From Lachnospiraceae bacterium JLR.KK008 (GTDB lineage Bacteria > Bacillota > Clostridia > Lachnospirales > Lachnospiraceae), in the NCBI GenBank assembly GCA_037015955.1, contig CP143548.1, forward strand, positions 1,978,001 to 2,042,000: a DNA stretch of 64,000 nucleotides. The letters run 5' to 3'. Positions 1 through 9,037 of the stretch are shown here, in pieces. The translations under genes were made by a program, and so were the position numbers. Position 1 is the first letter of the stretch. Every line of letters starts with the position of its first letter. The notes under the pieces were generated by a model, which searched no databases, was not told the origin of the DNA, and saw only the letters and a program-made list of their open reading frames with translations.

Positions 1-29
1 CTCCACCCTGTTTCTGATCACGCTATTTG

Positions 30-49
30 GCAGGCATTAGTGCCTGCCC
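30..49 (-). terminator. Hairpin downstream of the rhomboid/sigma-like operon
   Basis: Perfect inverted repeat, GGCAGGCA / TGCCTGCC around a short loop, 27 bases past the stop of the last gene of the minus-strand trio. The position suits a transcript end. On the minus strand it is followed by AAATAG rather than a T run, so it may only stabilise the 3' end. Confidence 0.35.
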
Positions 50-76
50 CCCCACATCCTTCCGGATGAGTCCGCC

Positions 77-493
77 CTACAGGCTCATCAGCATCATCTG
101 CAGTTTGCCGATCACCATCTCTTCCACGACAATCCGGTCTTTATCGGCCTGCCATTTCTCTCCCCCGACAATCTCCTCAATCGTATGGTATGAGCTCTGA
201 TACTGCCAGACGCTCTTTCTCGACAGCACCGGGACATGCAGCTTGAATTTGATCTTCATCTGCCGGTACACCATATAAGAAAGATCCGTATCTTTCATAT
301 AAAAAATATGATTTTCCGGCGTTGTGTCTCCCGCGACCTCCTTGAGGATATAATGGCTGAGAATCGCCTTCCACTTAAAGGGCACGTCCTCCGCCTCCAT
401 CATCTCCTGATACGAATAACGGGCACCGATATAGATCCTTGACGGGTCCTGTAGCACATATTTAAAATCTCTGTTTTCCGTTTCCACGTTCAT
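77..493 (-). CDS. Conserved hypothetical protein, third gene of the trio
   Basis: A 138-residue soluble protein that I do not recognise. It has no signal peptide, membrane segment or clear catalytic motif. The composition is mixed and charged, with many aromatic residues (several YQ, YS and WQ pairs), which suggests a compact globular fold. Its start codon lies inside the end of the sigma-like gene (32-base overlap), and a purine-rich GAAGAGATAGAAG stretch precedes the ATG, so translation is probably coupled to the gene before it. Being last in a three-gene run with a degenerate sigma-like protein and a rhomboid-like membrane protein, it probably acts with them. No function is assigned. Confidence 0.7.
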   Translation of the reverse strand: MNVETENRDFKYVLQDPSRIYIGARYSYQEMMEAEDVPFKWKAILSHYILKEVAGDTTPENHIFYMKDTDLSYMVYRQMKIKFKLHVPVLSRKSVWQYQSSYHTIEEIVGGEKWQADKDRIVVEEMVIGKLQMMLMSL

Positions 494-1223
494 CTTCTAT
501 CTCTTCGATCTTTCTGGCCGACAGTCGCAGCGCCTCCTGAATCTCTTCAGCCGAAAACCCTGATTCCGCCGCCAGTTCCCCGACCGTCACCTTTCTCAGA
601 AGTGCATCGGATAGCTCCTTCGCCGCATCCCTCACCTTATTGACCCGCTCCGCAGCTTGTTTCCCGATATTTCCTGACTGCATATTCTCCGCAATATGAG
701 CCTCCATGGCATCCATCACTGCCCTCGCTAGCATTCCCTGCACCTCCGATGCCTGTTCAAGTGCGCCGAGCATCTCCACAGCGCAGGCAAGAGCCACATT
801 CCCCTCGCCGATCAAGTCTTCCAGAAAGACGCCCTGGCCCGTATACAGTTTGGCAATATCCACGACCGAAGGAAGATAGAGAGTGATCAGCTTCTTTTTT
901 GCCTTCGTCTCCCCTGCCATCGCAGACAGTGTCACAGCCTCTCTTTCTCCCTCGCTGACTGTGTCTGACAGGGCAAGCTCCTGTAAATAGAACGCCAGAT
1001 ATTTTTTATCTTTGTTATCCAGATAATCATCCGGATCGGATGGTTCTCCCACACCGATCCCGTGTTTTTTCAGATAATCATAGATGAGAACAAGCTGCGC
1101 TTCCTCCAGTGCAAGCGAGGAAAACGCCTCTCTCACATCCTCCTGCGAGATCACATTGCCCTGCTCCCTGGCCTTCTTTCTCACCGCTTCCAGTGTCTGC
1201 CCAAAAACAACTTTTCTGTCCAT
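462..1223 (-). CDS. Degenerate sigma-70-like protein (regions 1.2/2.1-2.2 and 3 only)
   Basis: A 253-residue protein. Residues about 70-155 resemble sigma-70 regions 1.2 to 2.2: a YLxxxL-type segment, an acidic SEGER stretch, then LYLPSVVDIAKLY...FLEDLIGEGNVAL, which matches the core-polymerase-binding helices. The aromatic region 2.3 and the -10-reading region 2.4 that should follow are not recognisable. Residues about 195-240 look like region 3 (VGELAAESGFSAEEIQEAL). Region 4, which reads the -35 box, is absent. Start chosen at the ATG after GGGAGG. It begins 11 bases past the rhomboid-like gene and overlaps the next gene. It may bind RNA polymerase without reading promoters by itself; an unrelated helical protein is less likely. 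Confidence 0.65.
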   Translation of the reverse strand: MDRKVVFGQTLEAVRKKAREQGNVISQEDVREAFSSLALEEAQLVLIYDYLKKHGIGVGEPSDPDDYLDNKDKKYLAFYLQELALSDTVSEGEREAVTLSAMAGETKAKKKLITLYLPSVVDIAKLYTGQGVFLEDLIGEGNVALACAVEMLGALEQASEVQGMLARAVMDAMEAHIAENMQSGNIGKQAAERVNKVRDAAKELSDALLRKVTVGELAAESGFSAEEIQEALRLSARKIEEIEDERGNGKQRF

Positions 1224-1234
1224 ACTGCCTCCCG

Positions 1235-2116
1235 TCAATGCCGCCTCACATGCTCATGCGTAAACAAATGGTCCTGACAGTATTCATAATTGCCCTCACA
1301 TTTGGAACAGAACCGGAATTCCAGATTGCCATCCGCCTCCGTGCGCCCGCAAATCGCACATTTATGCCTTGTCGTGCCTGTGCTCCTCCTCATCTCCTGC
1401 CGGAACACCTGACGCCTGCGAATCTGTTTCGGACTCATCCGCATGACACTTCTTGTCGCCAGGAAAAAGATTACCACATTGAGCAGTGAAGCGCCGATCA
1501 CAATCCTGATCGCAGGACCACCGAGGAAAAAGCCATATAAAGTGAGCGCCACATCAAAAAGTCCCAGCCATTTCACTTTGATCGGAATCACAAAAAACAG
1601 CCGCACCTGTACTTCCGGAAAGGTAAGCGCAAAAGCGAGAAAAATCGACAGATTCACATAATAGGTGCTGAACAGGCTGAACGAATTCCGAATTTCATGA
1701 AAAAAGGCCGTGGAACCCAGAACCGCGATCTCCGGCGCATACTGGATGTAACAAAATGCCAGAAGCACAAAACTGCCCAAAATCGTAAAGAAAATACCAC
1801 CCAGCAAAAACAAATTATAGCGAAATGTCCCCCATGTCCGCTCCAGTGTCGTACCCAGCCAGTAATAAAAATAAAGGGAAATCAGGGTAAAGAAAATATC
1901 AAAACCTGCCGGCGGTATGATAATCCAGGTGACAAGCCGCCATACCTGTCCGCGCAGGATCAGATAAGAATTGAGCGTCAGATAGTTCAGAAATCCCGGA
2001 TTGACAATCTGAATGGCATATCCGAACCCATAGCAGATAATCAACATCAATGATATATTCTGAATAGCATATTTGCCAAATTTTTTTTCTAACCGGTCCA
2101 ATAATTTCATTTCCAA
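1235..2116 (-). CDS. Rhomboid-like membrane protein with C-terminal zinc-binding tail
   Basis: A 293-residue protein with about six hydrophobic segments between residues 15 and 225 in the rhomboid arrangement: a GQVWRLVTWIIIPP motif after the first segment and ERTWGTFRYNLFL after the second. The catalytic serine motif GxSG is replaced by GSTAFF, and no histidine is seen in the last helix (LGGPAIRIVIGASLLN), so it is probably not a protease. Residues about 253-290 carry CxxC plus further Cys and His residues (CAICGR, FCSKC, YCQDH), a likely zinc-binding cytosolic tail. First gene of the trio with the sigma-like protein, behind a recognisable promoter. Confidence 0.75.
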   Translation of the reverse strand: MEMKLLDRLEKKFGKYAIQNISLMLIICYGFGYAIQIVNPGFLNYLTLNSYLILRGQVWRLVTWIIIPPAGFDIFFTLISLYFYYWLGTTLERTWGTFRYNLFLLGGIFFTILGSFVLLAFCYIQYAPEIAVLGSTAFFHEIRNSFSLFSTYYVNLSIFLAFALTFPEVQVRLFFVIPIKVKWLGLFDVALTLYGFFLGGPAIRIVIGASLLNVVIFFLATRSVMRMSPKQIRRRQVFRQEMRRSTGTTRHKCAICGRTEADGNLEFRFCSKCEGNYEYCQDHLFTHEHVRRH

Positions 2117-2151
2117 TTTCTCCCATCATGTTCTACAGCGTATATGAATAT

Positions 2152-2180
2152 ATTCTAACATTCCCTGAAATAAAAGTAAA
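2152..2180 (-). promoter_or_regulatory. Sigma-A promoter of the rhomboid/sigma-like operon
   Basis: Minus strand TTTACT, 17-bp spacer, TAGAAT, ending about 35 bases before the rhomboid-like start codon. It is placed back to back with the promoter of the divergent activase gene. Confidence 0.55.
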
Positions 2181-2230
2181 CGGAACTTTCTCTAAATATT
2201 AACCTCATAATTTTTTAAGAATTTGCCTGA

Positions 2231-2259
2231 TTGCAATTTGTCAAAAGCTGTCGTATAAT
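2231..2259 (+). promoter_or_regulatory. Sigma-A promoter of the activase-like gene
   Basis: TTGCAA, 17-bp spacer, perfect TATAAT. Transcription would start near 2266, giving a leader of about 45 nt with a purine-rich AAGAAGAAAG ribosome site. Confidence 0.75.
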
Positions 2260-2308
2260 AGTCAGGGTTTTTATGCCTGCCAGAACATATAGTAAATAAG
2301 AAGAAAGA

Positions 2309-5300
2309 GTGATGATTTTTATGGATAACTCTCGTTATTATCTGGGAATCGACATCGGTTCCACCACAGTAAAAATAGCCATTCTGGACAAACAAAATAC
2401 CATCCTTTTTTCCAATTATAAACGACATTTTGCTAATATAAAGGAAACGCTCTCCGACCTGCTGCAGGAAGCGCATGGCAGACTGGGAAATATCATCCTC
2501 CATCCGGTTATCACCGGTTCCGGCGGACTGACACTTGCCAATCATCTGCAGGTTCCTTTCGTGCAGGAAGTGATCGCTGTCGCTTCCTCTCTGGAGACGT
2601 TTGCCCCCAAGACCGATGTAGCCATCGAACTGGGCGGCGAGGATGCAAAGATCATCTATTTCGAAGGCGGTAACGTCGAACAGCGCATGAACGGGATCTG
2701 CGCCGGCGGTACCGGGTCTTTTATCGACCAGATGGCATCTCTGTTACAGACAGATGCCTCCGGTTTAAATGAGTATGCCAAAAATTACCAGTCCTTATAC
2801 ACTATCGCGGCGCGCTGCGGCGTATTCGCCAAATCTGACATTCAGCCGCTGATCAATGATGGCGCCACGAAAGAGGACTTATCGGCTTCTATCTTTCAGG
2901 CGGTTGTCAACCAGACAATCAGCGGACTCGCCTGCGGCAAACCCATCCGCGGACATGTGGCTTTTCTCGGCGGCCCTCTGCACTTTCTGTCCGAATTGAA
3001 AGCCGCTTTTATCCGTACGCTGAAGCTCGATGAAGAACACGTGATCGATACAGACAATTCCCATCTGTTCGCCGCCATGGGGTCTGCACTCAATTATAAA
3101 GAAGAAGTATCTGTCACCATGGAAGAAATGGTCGGCAAACTGTCCGGCGACATCAAAATGGAATTCGAAGTGGAACGAATGGATCCGCTCTTCTCCTCCC
3201 GGGAGGAATATGACGCGTTCTGTTCCCGCCATGCCGCCCACCGCGTGCGGACGGCTGACCTTGACAGCTATCATGGCAACTGTTATCTGGGCATCGACGC
3301 AGGGAGTACAACGACCAAAATTGCCCTTGTGGGAGAAGATGGTTCGCTGCTGTATTCTTTTTATTCCAATAACAATGGCAGTCCTCTGAAAACCGCCATT
3401 GGCGCTCTGAAAGACATCTATGCCAAGCTGCCCGCGGGAGTACGGATCGCCCGTTCCTGTTCAACCGGCTACGGGGAAGCGCTGATGAAAGCCGCTTTCC
3501 TGCTTGACGACGGCGAGGTGGAAACGGTCGCTCATTACTATGCGGCCGCCTTTTTCAATCCGCAGGTAGACTGTATCCTCGACATCGGCGGTCAGGATAT
3601 GAAGTGTATCAAGATCAAAAACCAGACGGTCGACAGCGTCCAGCTCAACGAAGCCTGCTCCTCCGGCTGCGGCTCCTTTATCGAAACATTTGCAAAATCG
3701 CTGAACTACAGTGTTCAGGATTTTTCTTCCGCAGCCCTGTTCGCGGAGCACCCGATCGATCTTGGCACACGCTGTACCGTATTTATGAATTCCAAAGTAA
3801 AACAGGCCCAGAAAGAAGGGGCGGAAGTATCCGATATTTCTGCAGGCCTTGCCTACTCTGTTATCAAAAACGCCTTATTTAAAGTGATTAAAGTCTCCGA
3901 TGCTTCCGACCTCGGCAGGCACATCGTCGTCCAGGGAGGTACGTTCTATAACGACGCTGTACTGCGCAGTTTTGAAAAGATCGCCGGCTGTCAGGCCATC
4001 CGTCCGGACATCGCCGGGATTATGGGGGCATTCGGCGCAGCGCTCATTGCCAGAGAACGATTTCAGTCCCAGCCGGATTACCGGACGACAATGCTCTCTG
4101 TGGAAAAGATCACAGCGCTTCGGTTCGAGACAAGCATGGCCAAATGTAAAGGCTGCACAAACAGTTGTCGGCTGACAATCAACAAGTTCACCGGCGGCAG
4201 ACAGTATATCTCCGGCAACCGCTGCGAACGGGGACTTGGCAAAAAGAAAAATGAACAGCATGTCCCCAATCTGTTCGATTATAAATTAAAGCGAATGTTT
4301 GATTACGAACCGCTCACGGCAGACAATGCGCCCCGGGGCAAAGTCGGTATTCCGCGTGTACTGAACATGTATGAAAACTATCCGTTCTGGTTCACCTTTT
4401 TCACGGATCTCGGCTATCAGGTCGTACTCTCTCCGGTATCCACCCGAAAGATCTACGAGCTCGGCATTGAGTCCATACCAAGTGAATCCGAATGTTACCC
4501 CGCCAAACTGGCGCACGGACATGTGACATGGCTGTTAAAACAGGGCGTGCCTTTTATCTTCTATCCCGCCCTCTTTTATGAGAGAGCGGAATTCGAAGAC
4601 GCCAACAACCATTACAACTGTCCGATTGTCACTTCCTATTCGGAAAATATTAAAAACAATATCAGCGAGATCGGCCGGGGAGATGTCGTCTTCCGCAATC
4701 CGTTTCTCTCTTTTCAAAATGTGCACACAGTTACAGAAGCGCTGACAAAAGAATTTGAAGAGATACCAGCCGGAGAAATCCGGGCTGCCGTAGAACATGG
4801 CTGGCAGGAACTGGAACACGCCCGCAACGATATGCGTCAAAAAGGGGAAGAAACCTTAAACTATCTGAAAGAGACCGGCAAACACGGCATAGTTCTCGCC
4901 GGCCGGCCCTACCACATTGACCCGGAAATCAATCATGGCATCCCCGAACTGATTACCGGCTATGACGTGGCTGTTCTCACGGAAGATTCGATCTGTCATC
5001 TCGGCAAACCGGAACGCCCGCTCATTGTCTCTGACCAGTGGATGTATCACTCCCGGCTCTATGCGGCTGCCGCCTATGTACGTACAACTGATCAACTGGA
5101 TCTGATCCAGCTCAACTCCTTCGGCTGTGGCCTGGATGCTGTGACGACCGATCAGGTCAATGATATTTTGTCCGCTTCCGACAAAATCTATACCTGTCTG
5201 AAGATCGACGAAGTCAACAACCTCGGCGCCGCCAGAATCAGAGTGCGTTCTCTGCTGTCCGCGCTTCGCGTCAGAGAGCAAAAGGGAACGCAGCGTAACA

Positions 5301-6553
5301 TCCGCTCCTCCGCGATTCATAAAATTGCCTTTACGGAGGAGATGCGCAGAGAATATACGATTCTCTGTCCCCAGATGTCTCCGATCCATTTTGAACTATT
5401 GGAAGCTGCCATCCGCAAATGCGGCTATCATCTGGAAGTACTGCCCAATGCCAACAAACAGGCAGTCGATATGGGCCTGAAATATGTAAACAACGACGCC
5501 TGCTACCCGTCTCTGATGGTCGTGGGACAGATCATGGAGGCGCTGCACTCAGGCAGATATGATTTAAACAAAGTAGCCGTCATAATCAGTCAGACCGGCG
5601 GCGGCTGCCGCGCTACCAACTACATCGGTTTTATCCGCCGCGCACTGGAGAAGGCCGGCATGGAACAGATACCGGTTATCTCCCTGAATCTGTCCGGTAT
5701 TGAAAACAACCCTGGCTTTCGTCTGAATGCAGGGCTGCTCACAAGAGCGGCTTATGCCGTCCTGCTCGGAGATGTTCTCATGCGCTGTCTCTATCGGATG
5801 CGTCCTTATGAGAAGGAGCCCGGCTCCGCGAATGCGCTGCACCGCAAATGGGCCGAGAACTGCAAGCGTTTTGTCTCCGGCAGCCATCCCGGCTACTTGC
5901 GCTTTGGCCGCCTGTGCGCAGACATCGTCCGTGACTTTGATGCTCTCCCGATAACAGATGCGAAGAAACCCCGTGTGGGCATCGTCGGTGAAATCCTTGT
6001 CAAATTCATGCCTGCGGCTAACAACTATCTTGTCGATCTGCTGGAAGCAGAGGACGCGGAAGCCGTCGTACCCGATCTGCTTGATTTCATGCTCTACTGT
6101 TTCTACAACCAGATTTACAAAGCGGAGCATCTGGGCACAAGCAAAAAGAACGCACTGCTGGCAAACCTTGGCATCCGTGTTCTCACGTTTCTGCGAAGAC
6201 CTGCGGCAAATGCGTTTAAAAAAAGCAGGCATTTCACTCCGCCTGCCAATATTTATGATCTCGTCCGCTATGCCGAACCGATCGTTTCCATCGGCAATCA
6301 GACCGGGGAAGGGTGGTTCCTGACTGCGGAGATGATGGAGCTGATCCACAGCGGCGTCGGCAACATCGTCTGCGCCCAGCCTTTCGGCTGTCTCCCCAAC
6401 CACGTGGTAGGGAAAGGTGTGATCAAAGAGCTCCGTCGTCGCTACCCTGCCTCAAATATCGTGGCTATCGATTATGATCCGGGCGCCAGCGAGGTCAACC
6501 AGCTCAACCGCATTAAGCTGATGCTTTCCACTGCCCAGAAAAACCTGCAATAA
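2309..6553 (+). CDS. Giant acyl-CoA dehydratase activase-like protein
   Basis: A 1414-residue cytosolic fusion of the 2-hydroxyacyl-CoA dehydratase activator type. Two BcrAD/BadFG ATPase domains lie in tandem. The first (about 10-265) has [21 protein letters not shown] and the cysteine loop ICAGGTGSF. The second (about 325-580) has [21 protein letters not shown] and [10 protein letters not shown] cysteine cluster follows at about 612-640 (CKGCTNSC...C), then a DUF2229-like domain (about 680-900), then a C-terminal part resembling the dehydratase subunit HgdB (about 1010-1400). Known two-component systems use the homodimeric activator's 4Fe-4S cluster to send an electron to the dehydratase; here both parts sit in one chain. 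The substrate is unknown. Starts at GTG 2309, ATG 2312 and ATG 2321 are all possible; 2312 is best spaced from the ribosome site. Single-gene unit with its own promoter and terminator. Confidence 0.9.
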   Translation: MMIFMDNSRYYLGIDIGSTTVKIAILDKQNTILFSNYKRHFANIKETLSDLLQEAHGRLGNIILHPVITGSGGLTLANHLQVPFVQEVIAVASSLETFAPKTDVAIELGGEDAKIIYFEGGNVEQRMNGICAGGTGSFIDQMASLLQTDASGLNEYAKNYQSLYTIAARCGVFAKSDIQPLINDGATKEDLSASIFQAVVNQTISGLACGKPIRGHVAFLGGPLHFLSELKAAFIRTLKLDEEHVIDTDNSHLFAAMGSALNYKEEVSVTMEEMVGKLSGDIKMEFEVERMDPLFSSREEYDAFCSRHAAHRVRTADLDSYHGNCYLGIDAGSTTTKIALVGEDGSLLYSFYSNNNGSPLKTAIGALKDIYAKLPAGVRIARSCSTGYGEALMKAAFLLDDGEVETVAHYYAAAFFNPQVDCILDIGGQDMKCIKIKNQTVDSVQLNEACSSGCGSFIETFAKSLNYSVQDFSSAALFAEHPIDLGTRCTVFMNSKVKQAQKEGAEVSDISAGLAYSVIKNALFKVIKVSDASDLGRHIVVQGGTFYNDAVLRSFEKIAGCQAIRPDIAGIMGAFGAALIARERFQSQPDYRTTMLSVEKITALRFETSMAKCKGCTNSCRLTINKFTGGRQYISGNRCERGLGKKKNEQHVPNLFDYKLKRMFDYEPLTADNAPRGKVGIPRVLNMYENYPFWFTFFTDLGYQVVLSPVSTRKIYELGIESIPSESECYPAKLAHGHVTWLLKQGVPFIFYPALFYERAEFEDANNHYNCPIVTSYSENIKNNISEIGRGDVVFRNPFLSFQNVHTVTEALTKEFEEIPAGEIRAAVEHGWQELEHARNDMRQKGEETLNYLKETGKHGIVLAGRPYHIDPEINHGIPELITGYDVAVLTEDSICHLGKPERPLIVSDQWMYHSRLYAAAAYVRTTDQLDLIQLNSFGCGLDAVTTDQVNDILSASDKIYTCLKIDEVNNLGAARIRVRSLLSALRVREQKGTQRNIRSSAIHKIAFTEEMRREYTILCPQMSPIHFELLEAAIRKCGYHLEVLPNANKQAVDMGLKYVNNDACYPSLMVVGQIMEALHSGRYDLNKVAVIISQTGGGCRATNYIGFIRRALEKAGMEQIPVISLNLSGIENNPGFRLNAGLLTRAAYAVLLGDVLMRCLYRMRPYEKEPGSANALHRKWAENCKRFVSGSHPGYLRFGRLCADIVRDFDALPITDAKKPRVGIVGEILVKFMPAANNYLVDLLEAEDAEAVVPDLLDFMLYCFYNQIYKAEHLGTSKKNALLANLGIRVLTFLRRPAANAFKKSRHFTPPANIYDLVRYAEPIVSIGNQTGEGWFLTAEMMELIHSGVGNIVCAQPFGCLPNHVVGKGVIKELRRRYPASNIVAIDYDPGASEVNQLNRIKLMLSTAQKNLQ

Positions 6554-6653
6554 TACAGAACCGCGTCTTGAGCGACTCCCGTGCTCAAACGCAAACGAGC
6601 CGTGAAGCAGCACAGGGAATGATTTCTGTCATAAAAAATATAATCGTAGTCAA

Positions 6654-6708
6654 AAATGCGCCGTGCACACTTTCTCGTTTTCTCTGTGCACGGCGCATTT
6701 GGTTTTTT
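6654..6708 (+). terminator. Strong bidirectional terminator
   Basis: A perfect 15-bp stem (AAATGCGCCGTGCAC and its complement) with a 17-nt loop, followed on the plus strand by GGTTTTTT and on the minus strand by TTTTTG. It ends the activase transcript and can also end the convergent SGNH hydrolase transcript. Confidence 0.9.
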
Positions 6709-6779
6709 ATCTGGCGGCAGCCTGAAATTTTCTATCTGGCAGCCTGAAATCTCGTTCTCACTTCATAAAAACCGACGCT

Positions 6780-7853
6780 CTACCGAAGGCCATTGACAGC
6801 CGCCCTGCCCATCAGCGCCTGCCCGGCGCGGTTCGGATGAATATCGCCCGGCTTTCTGACATAATCCTTTATATTTTCCCCTGTAATGCCACACGGATAA
6901 AGATCAATGACATGCAGGCCCAATTCCCCGCCCACCGCGCGGATCACATCATTCATCTGCAGCACATACAGCTCCAGCAATCGGTTTCTGTCATCTTCCG
7001 TCCCGTCGCCGATATACGGATAGGTAAAAAGGATGATCTCAGCCTCCGGGTATCTGTCTCCGGTCTTTTCCAACATCAATCGGTACTCATTTGCCACTAC
7101 CCCGATGTCCTTTCCCACGAACAGATCATTCAAACCAAGCAGAACGAAAATACAGTCCGGCTCATGGTCCCTGGTATGGAGATTCGTACATTGATTCAAA
7201 CCGCTGTTTCCCGCGCCCTCGGGCACATCCACGCCAACCCCGGTACTGCCGACCGCTCTGTTCGCCAGTATATTCATGCCCAGCTCTTTCGCAGCAAGAT
7301 ACCACCACTTAGTCGCCACATTCAGCCCTTCCCCGTCGCTCTGCAGACTGCCCGCCAGTTCCACAGACGAAAGACTGTCACCGAGAATCGACAGATATTG
7401 TCCCGTATAGGCAGACAGATTTGCCTGCGCACCGGGAATGCCTGCGTTCAGAGACTCCACTTCACTCTCATAAATATACATCCCCACTTCCCTTATATCG
7501 TCAGGCAGAGAAATGCTGTGCGTCCCGGACCCAAATGTCCCCAGCATGACCTGCTCTCCGTTCGCACGGGCGCCCCACACACTGTGGACTTCATTTTGCG
7601 TAAACGTAACTTGCAGCGACGTCAGCGGACACATCTGTTCCTCCGCCTCAATCATGTAAGTGATCACTTCATTTCCTTCTACGGCCATCACATGCCCATA
7701 CACGGATACCGGAGCGGAGGACAAAGCGTAACCGCCGACTCCCACTTCCTCTGCACTTACGGAAAATGCACAGAAAAAAGTGAACCATAATACAAAGACC
7801 GGCAGGCCATATAATTTCCTTTCCTTATTTCTTTGTTCTCTCGGATTTTTCAT
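6780..7853 (-). CDS. Secreted SGNH/GDSL hydrolase
   Basis: A 357-residue protein with a signal peptide (hydrophobic residues about 16-33 ending SVSAEE). The SGNH catalytic blocks are present: ILGDSLSS (block I serine) near residue 158, the GLNDLF asparagine block near 240, and DIHPN, giving the Asp-His pair, near 338. The first 150 residues form a beta-rich region of the kind often found before SGNH domains. Likely an extracellular esterase that deacylates carbohydrate or cell-wall substrates; the substrate cannot be read from the sequence. Ribosome site GGGGAGA lies before ATG. It is convergent with the activase gene and separated from the upstream tRNA by a terminator, so it is probably a single-gene unit. 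A second, different SGNH hydrolase lies at 18.7 kb. Confidence 0.85.
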   Translation of the reverse strand: MKNPREQRNKERKLYGLPVFVLWFTFFCAFSVSAEEVGVGGYALSSAPVSVYGHVMAVEGNEVITYMIEAEEQMCPLTSLQVTFTQNEVHSVWGARANGEQVMLGTFGSGTHSISLPDDIREVGMYIYESEVESLNAGIPGAQANLSAYTGQYLSILGDSLSSVELAGSLQSDGEGLNVATKWWYLAAKELGMNILANRAVGSTGVGVDVPEGAGNSGLNQCTNLHTRDHEPDCIFVLLGLNDLFVGKDIGVVANEYRLMLEKTGDRYPEAEIILFTYPYIGDGTEDDRNRLLELYVLQMNDVIRAVGGELGLHVIDLYPCGITGENIKDYVRKPGDIHPNRAGQALMGRAAVNGLR

Positions 7854-7931
7854 AATGTCTCCCCTATTACCTTATTGGCTGCCTGTATTACCGATTATCT
7901 GTAATCCGCAATTACCTTACCCTGAAAACCA

Positions 7932-7966
7932 AAAATTGACCGCCAAAGAAAGCAGTCAACTTTTTG
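7932..7966 (-). terminator. Terminator after tRNA-Pro
   Basis: Hairpin with a TTGAC/GTCAA core stem and loop TTCTTTG, followed on the minus strand by TTTTTGGTTTTC. It is placed 25-60 bases past the tRNA 3' end. The plus-strand T run suggests it works in both directions. Confidence 0.75.
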
Positions 7967-7990
7967 TTTCTCATCATTCATTTCTGATAG

Positions 7991-8065
7991 TCGGAGTGAC
8001 AAGATTCGAACTTGCGGCCTCCGCCTCCCTAAGACGGCGCTCTAACCAAACTGAGCCACACCCCG
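7991..8065 (-). tRNA. tRNA-Pro, anticodon AGG
   Basis: A full 75-nt cloverleaf. The acceptor CGGGGTG pairs with CACTCCG (one G-T). The D arm is GCTC...GAGC with loop AGTTTGGTTA. The anticodon stem CCGTC/GGCGG encloses the loop TTAGGGA, so the anticodon is AGG. The variable loop is AGGCC, and the T arm GCAAG/CTTGT has loop TTCGAAT. The discriminator base is A, and CCA is not encoded, so it must be added after transcription. Adenine at position 34 of a bacterial proline tRNA is uncommon; such a tRNA would normally be read as inosine after deamination. Confidence 0.95.
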
Positions 8066-8095
8066 ATTCCGCATATCATCTATGACAGCTTTAAT

Positions 8096-8124
8096 ATAAT
8101 ATCATATTTTCCTGCTGGAATCAA
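8096..8124 (-). promoter_or_regulatory. Sigma-A promoter of tRNA-Pro
   Basis: Minus strand TTGATT, 17-bp spacer, TATTAT with an upstream TGA (extended -10). It ends 30 bases before the mature tRNA 5' end. Confidence 0.75.
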
Positions 8125-8155
8125 GAGGTTTGCCGTTTTTCTATATAAAATTTAT

Positions 8156-8929
8156 TCAGAGAAATAACTCACAGTCTTTCCTGACGGAACATACTTTTTT
8201 CATTGCCAGCGCCGCGGCGGATACCATACCGCCGTTGACTTTTCTCGCAGAATAAGGACAGTTTACGACACAGCGCATACAGGAAATACATTTCTGTGAA
8301 TCTGCTTTTCTGATCTGATTCCGGTCGATGGCTCCTGCCGGACACTGCTTTGCGCACAGGCCGCAGTTGACACAGTCATTTCCCGCTTTCGGAACAAGAC
8401 CAACACCTCCTGTTTTCTTATACGGCCGATCACCGGGGATCTGCATCGCAGCATCCGCCGATCCGTTTCCGATCTTATTGATTTTTTCCATAATCATTCC
8501 GGCATATGTTTTCAGCTGCCGTATGTCGTCCGCGTCCGGCCGCCCGGTTGCATACTGGTGCATGATCGAATGCTCCGCGACCGCAGAGACAGCCGCAGCT
8601 ACCAGAAAACCACAATCCTGCGCAAGATCAGCCATTTCGACTAACGTATCCTCATAGGCCCGATTACCGTACACGCAGAGCAGGACACAACTGGCGCCGT
8701 TTCCCCGGATCTGTGACAGCCGTTTTGCTGCAAGAGCCGGTACCCGCCCGCCATAAGACGGCAGCGCAATCAGAACCATGTCCTCCTGCTCTATCTTACA
8801 GTGGGAAAAATCTGCATTTGGATCAGAGAGGTCGATCGTTGTCACACTGTCGCTCCACGCTTCTGTCATTGTCTCCGCTACTCGCTTCGTCCCGCCTGTC
8901 GGGCTGAAAATTATCTGTATGTACTTCAT
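8156..8929 (-). CDS. Flavodoxin-ferredoxin fusion (EFR1-type)
   Basis: A 257-residue cytosolic electron-transfer protein. Residues 1-155 form a flavodoxin-like domain with the FMN phosphate loop FSPTGGTKR near residue 9 and ALPSYGGRVP near 53. Residues about 185-240 carry two 4Fe-4S motifs: CVNCGLCAKQCPAGAI and CISCMRCVVNCPYSAR. This domain order is that of the EFR1 family of clostridial flavodoxin-ferredoxins, which pass low-potential electrons to partners that are mostly unknown. The start ATG is the first in frame, preceded by AGGAGAACAAA. Neighbours (tRNA-Pro, metA) give no clue to the partner. Confidence 0.85.
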   Translation of the reverse strand: MKYIQIIFSPTGGTKRVAETMTEAWSDSVTTIDLSDPNADFSHCKIEQEDMVLIALPSYGGRVPALAAKRLSQIRGNGASCVLLCVYGNRAYEDTLVEMADLAQDCGFLVAAAVSAVAEHSIMHQYATGRPDADDIRQLKTYAGMIMEKINKIGNGSADAAMQIPGDRPYKKTGGVGLVPKAGNDCVNCGLCAKQCPAGAIDRNQIRKADSQKCISCMRCVVNCPYSARKVNGGMVSAAALAMKKVCSVRKDCELFL

Positions 8930-9037
8930 TTTGTTCTCCTGTCCTGTTTTGGTGATTGTTTCCTTCGTTGATTATTTAAACTGTCTTATTTTCCTGACAT
9001 TCTGCATTTGATACCGTTTTTTTGTTCGATCAGAATC

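Noticed and set aside
5564-6403. 279-codon minus-strand frame inside the activase gene
   Set aside because: Shadow frame of a strongly conserved gene on the other strand, with no promoter or ribosome site.
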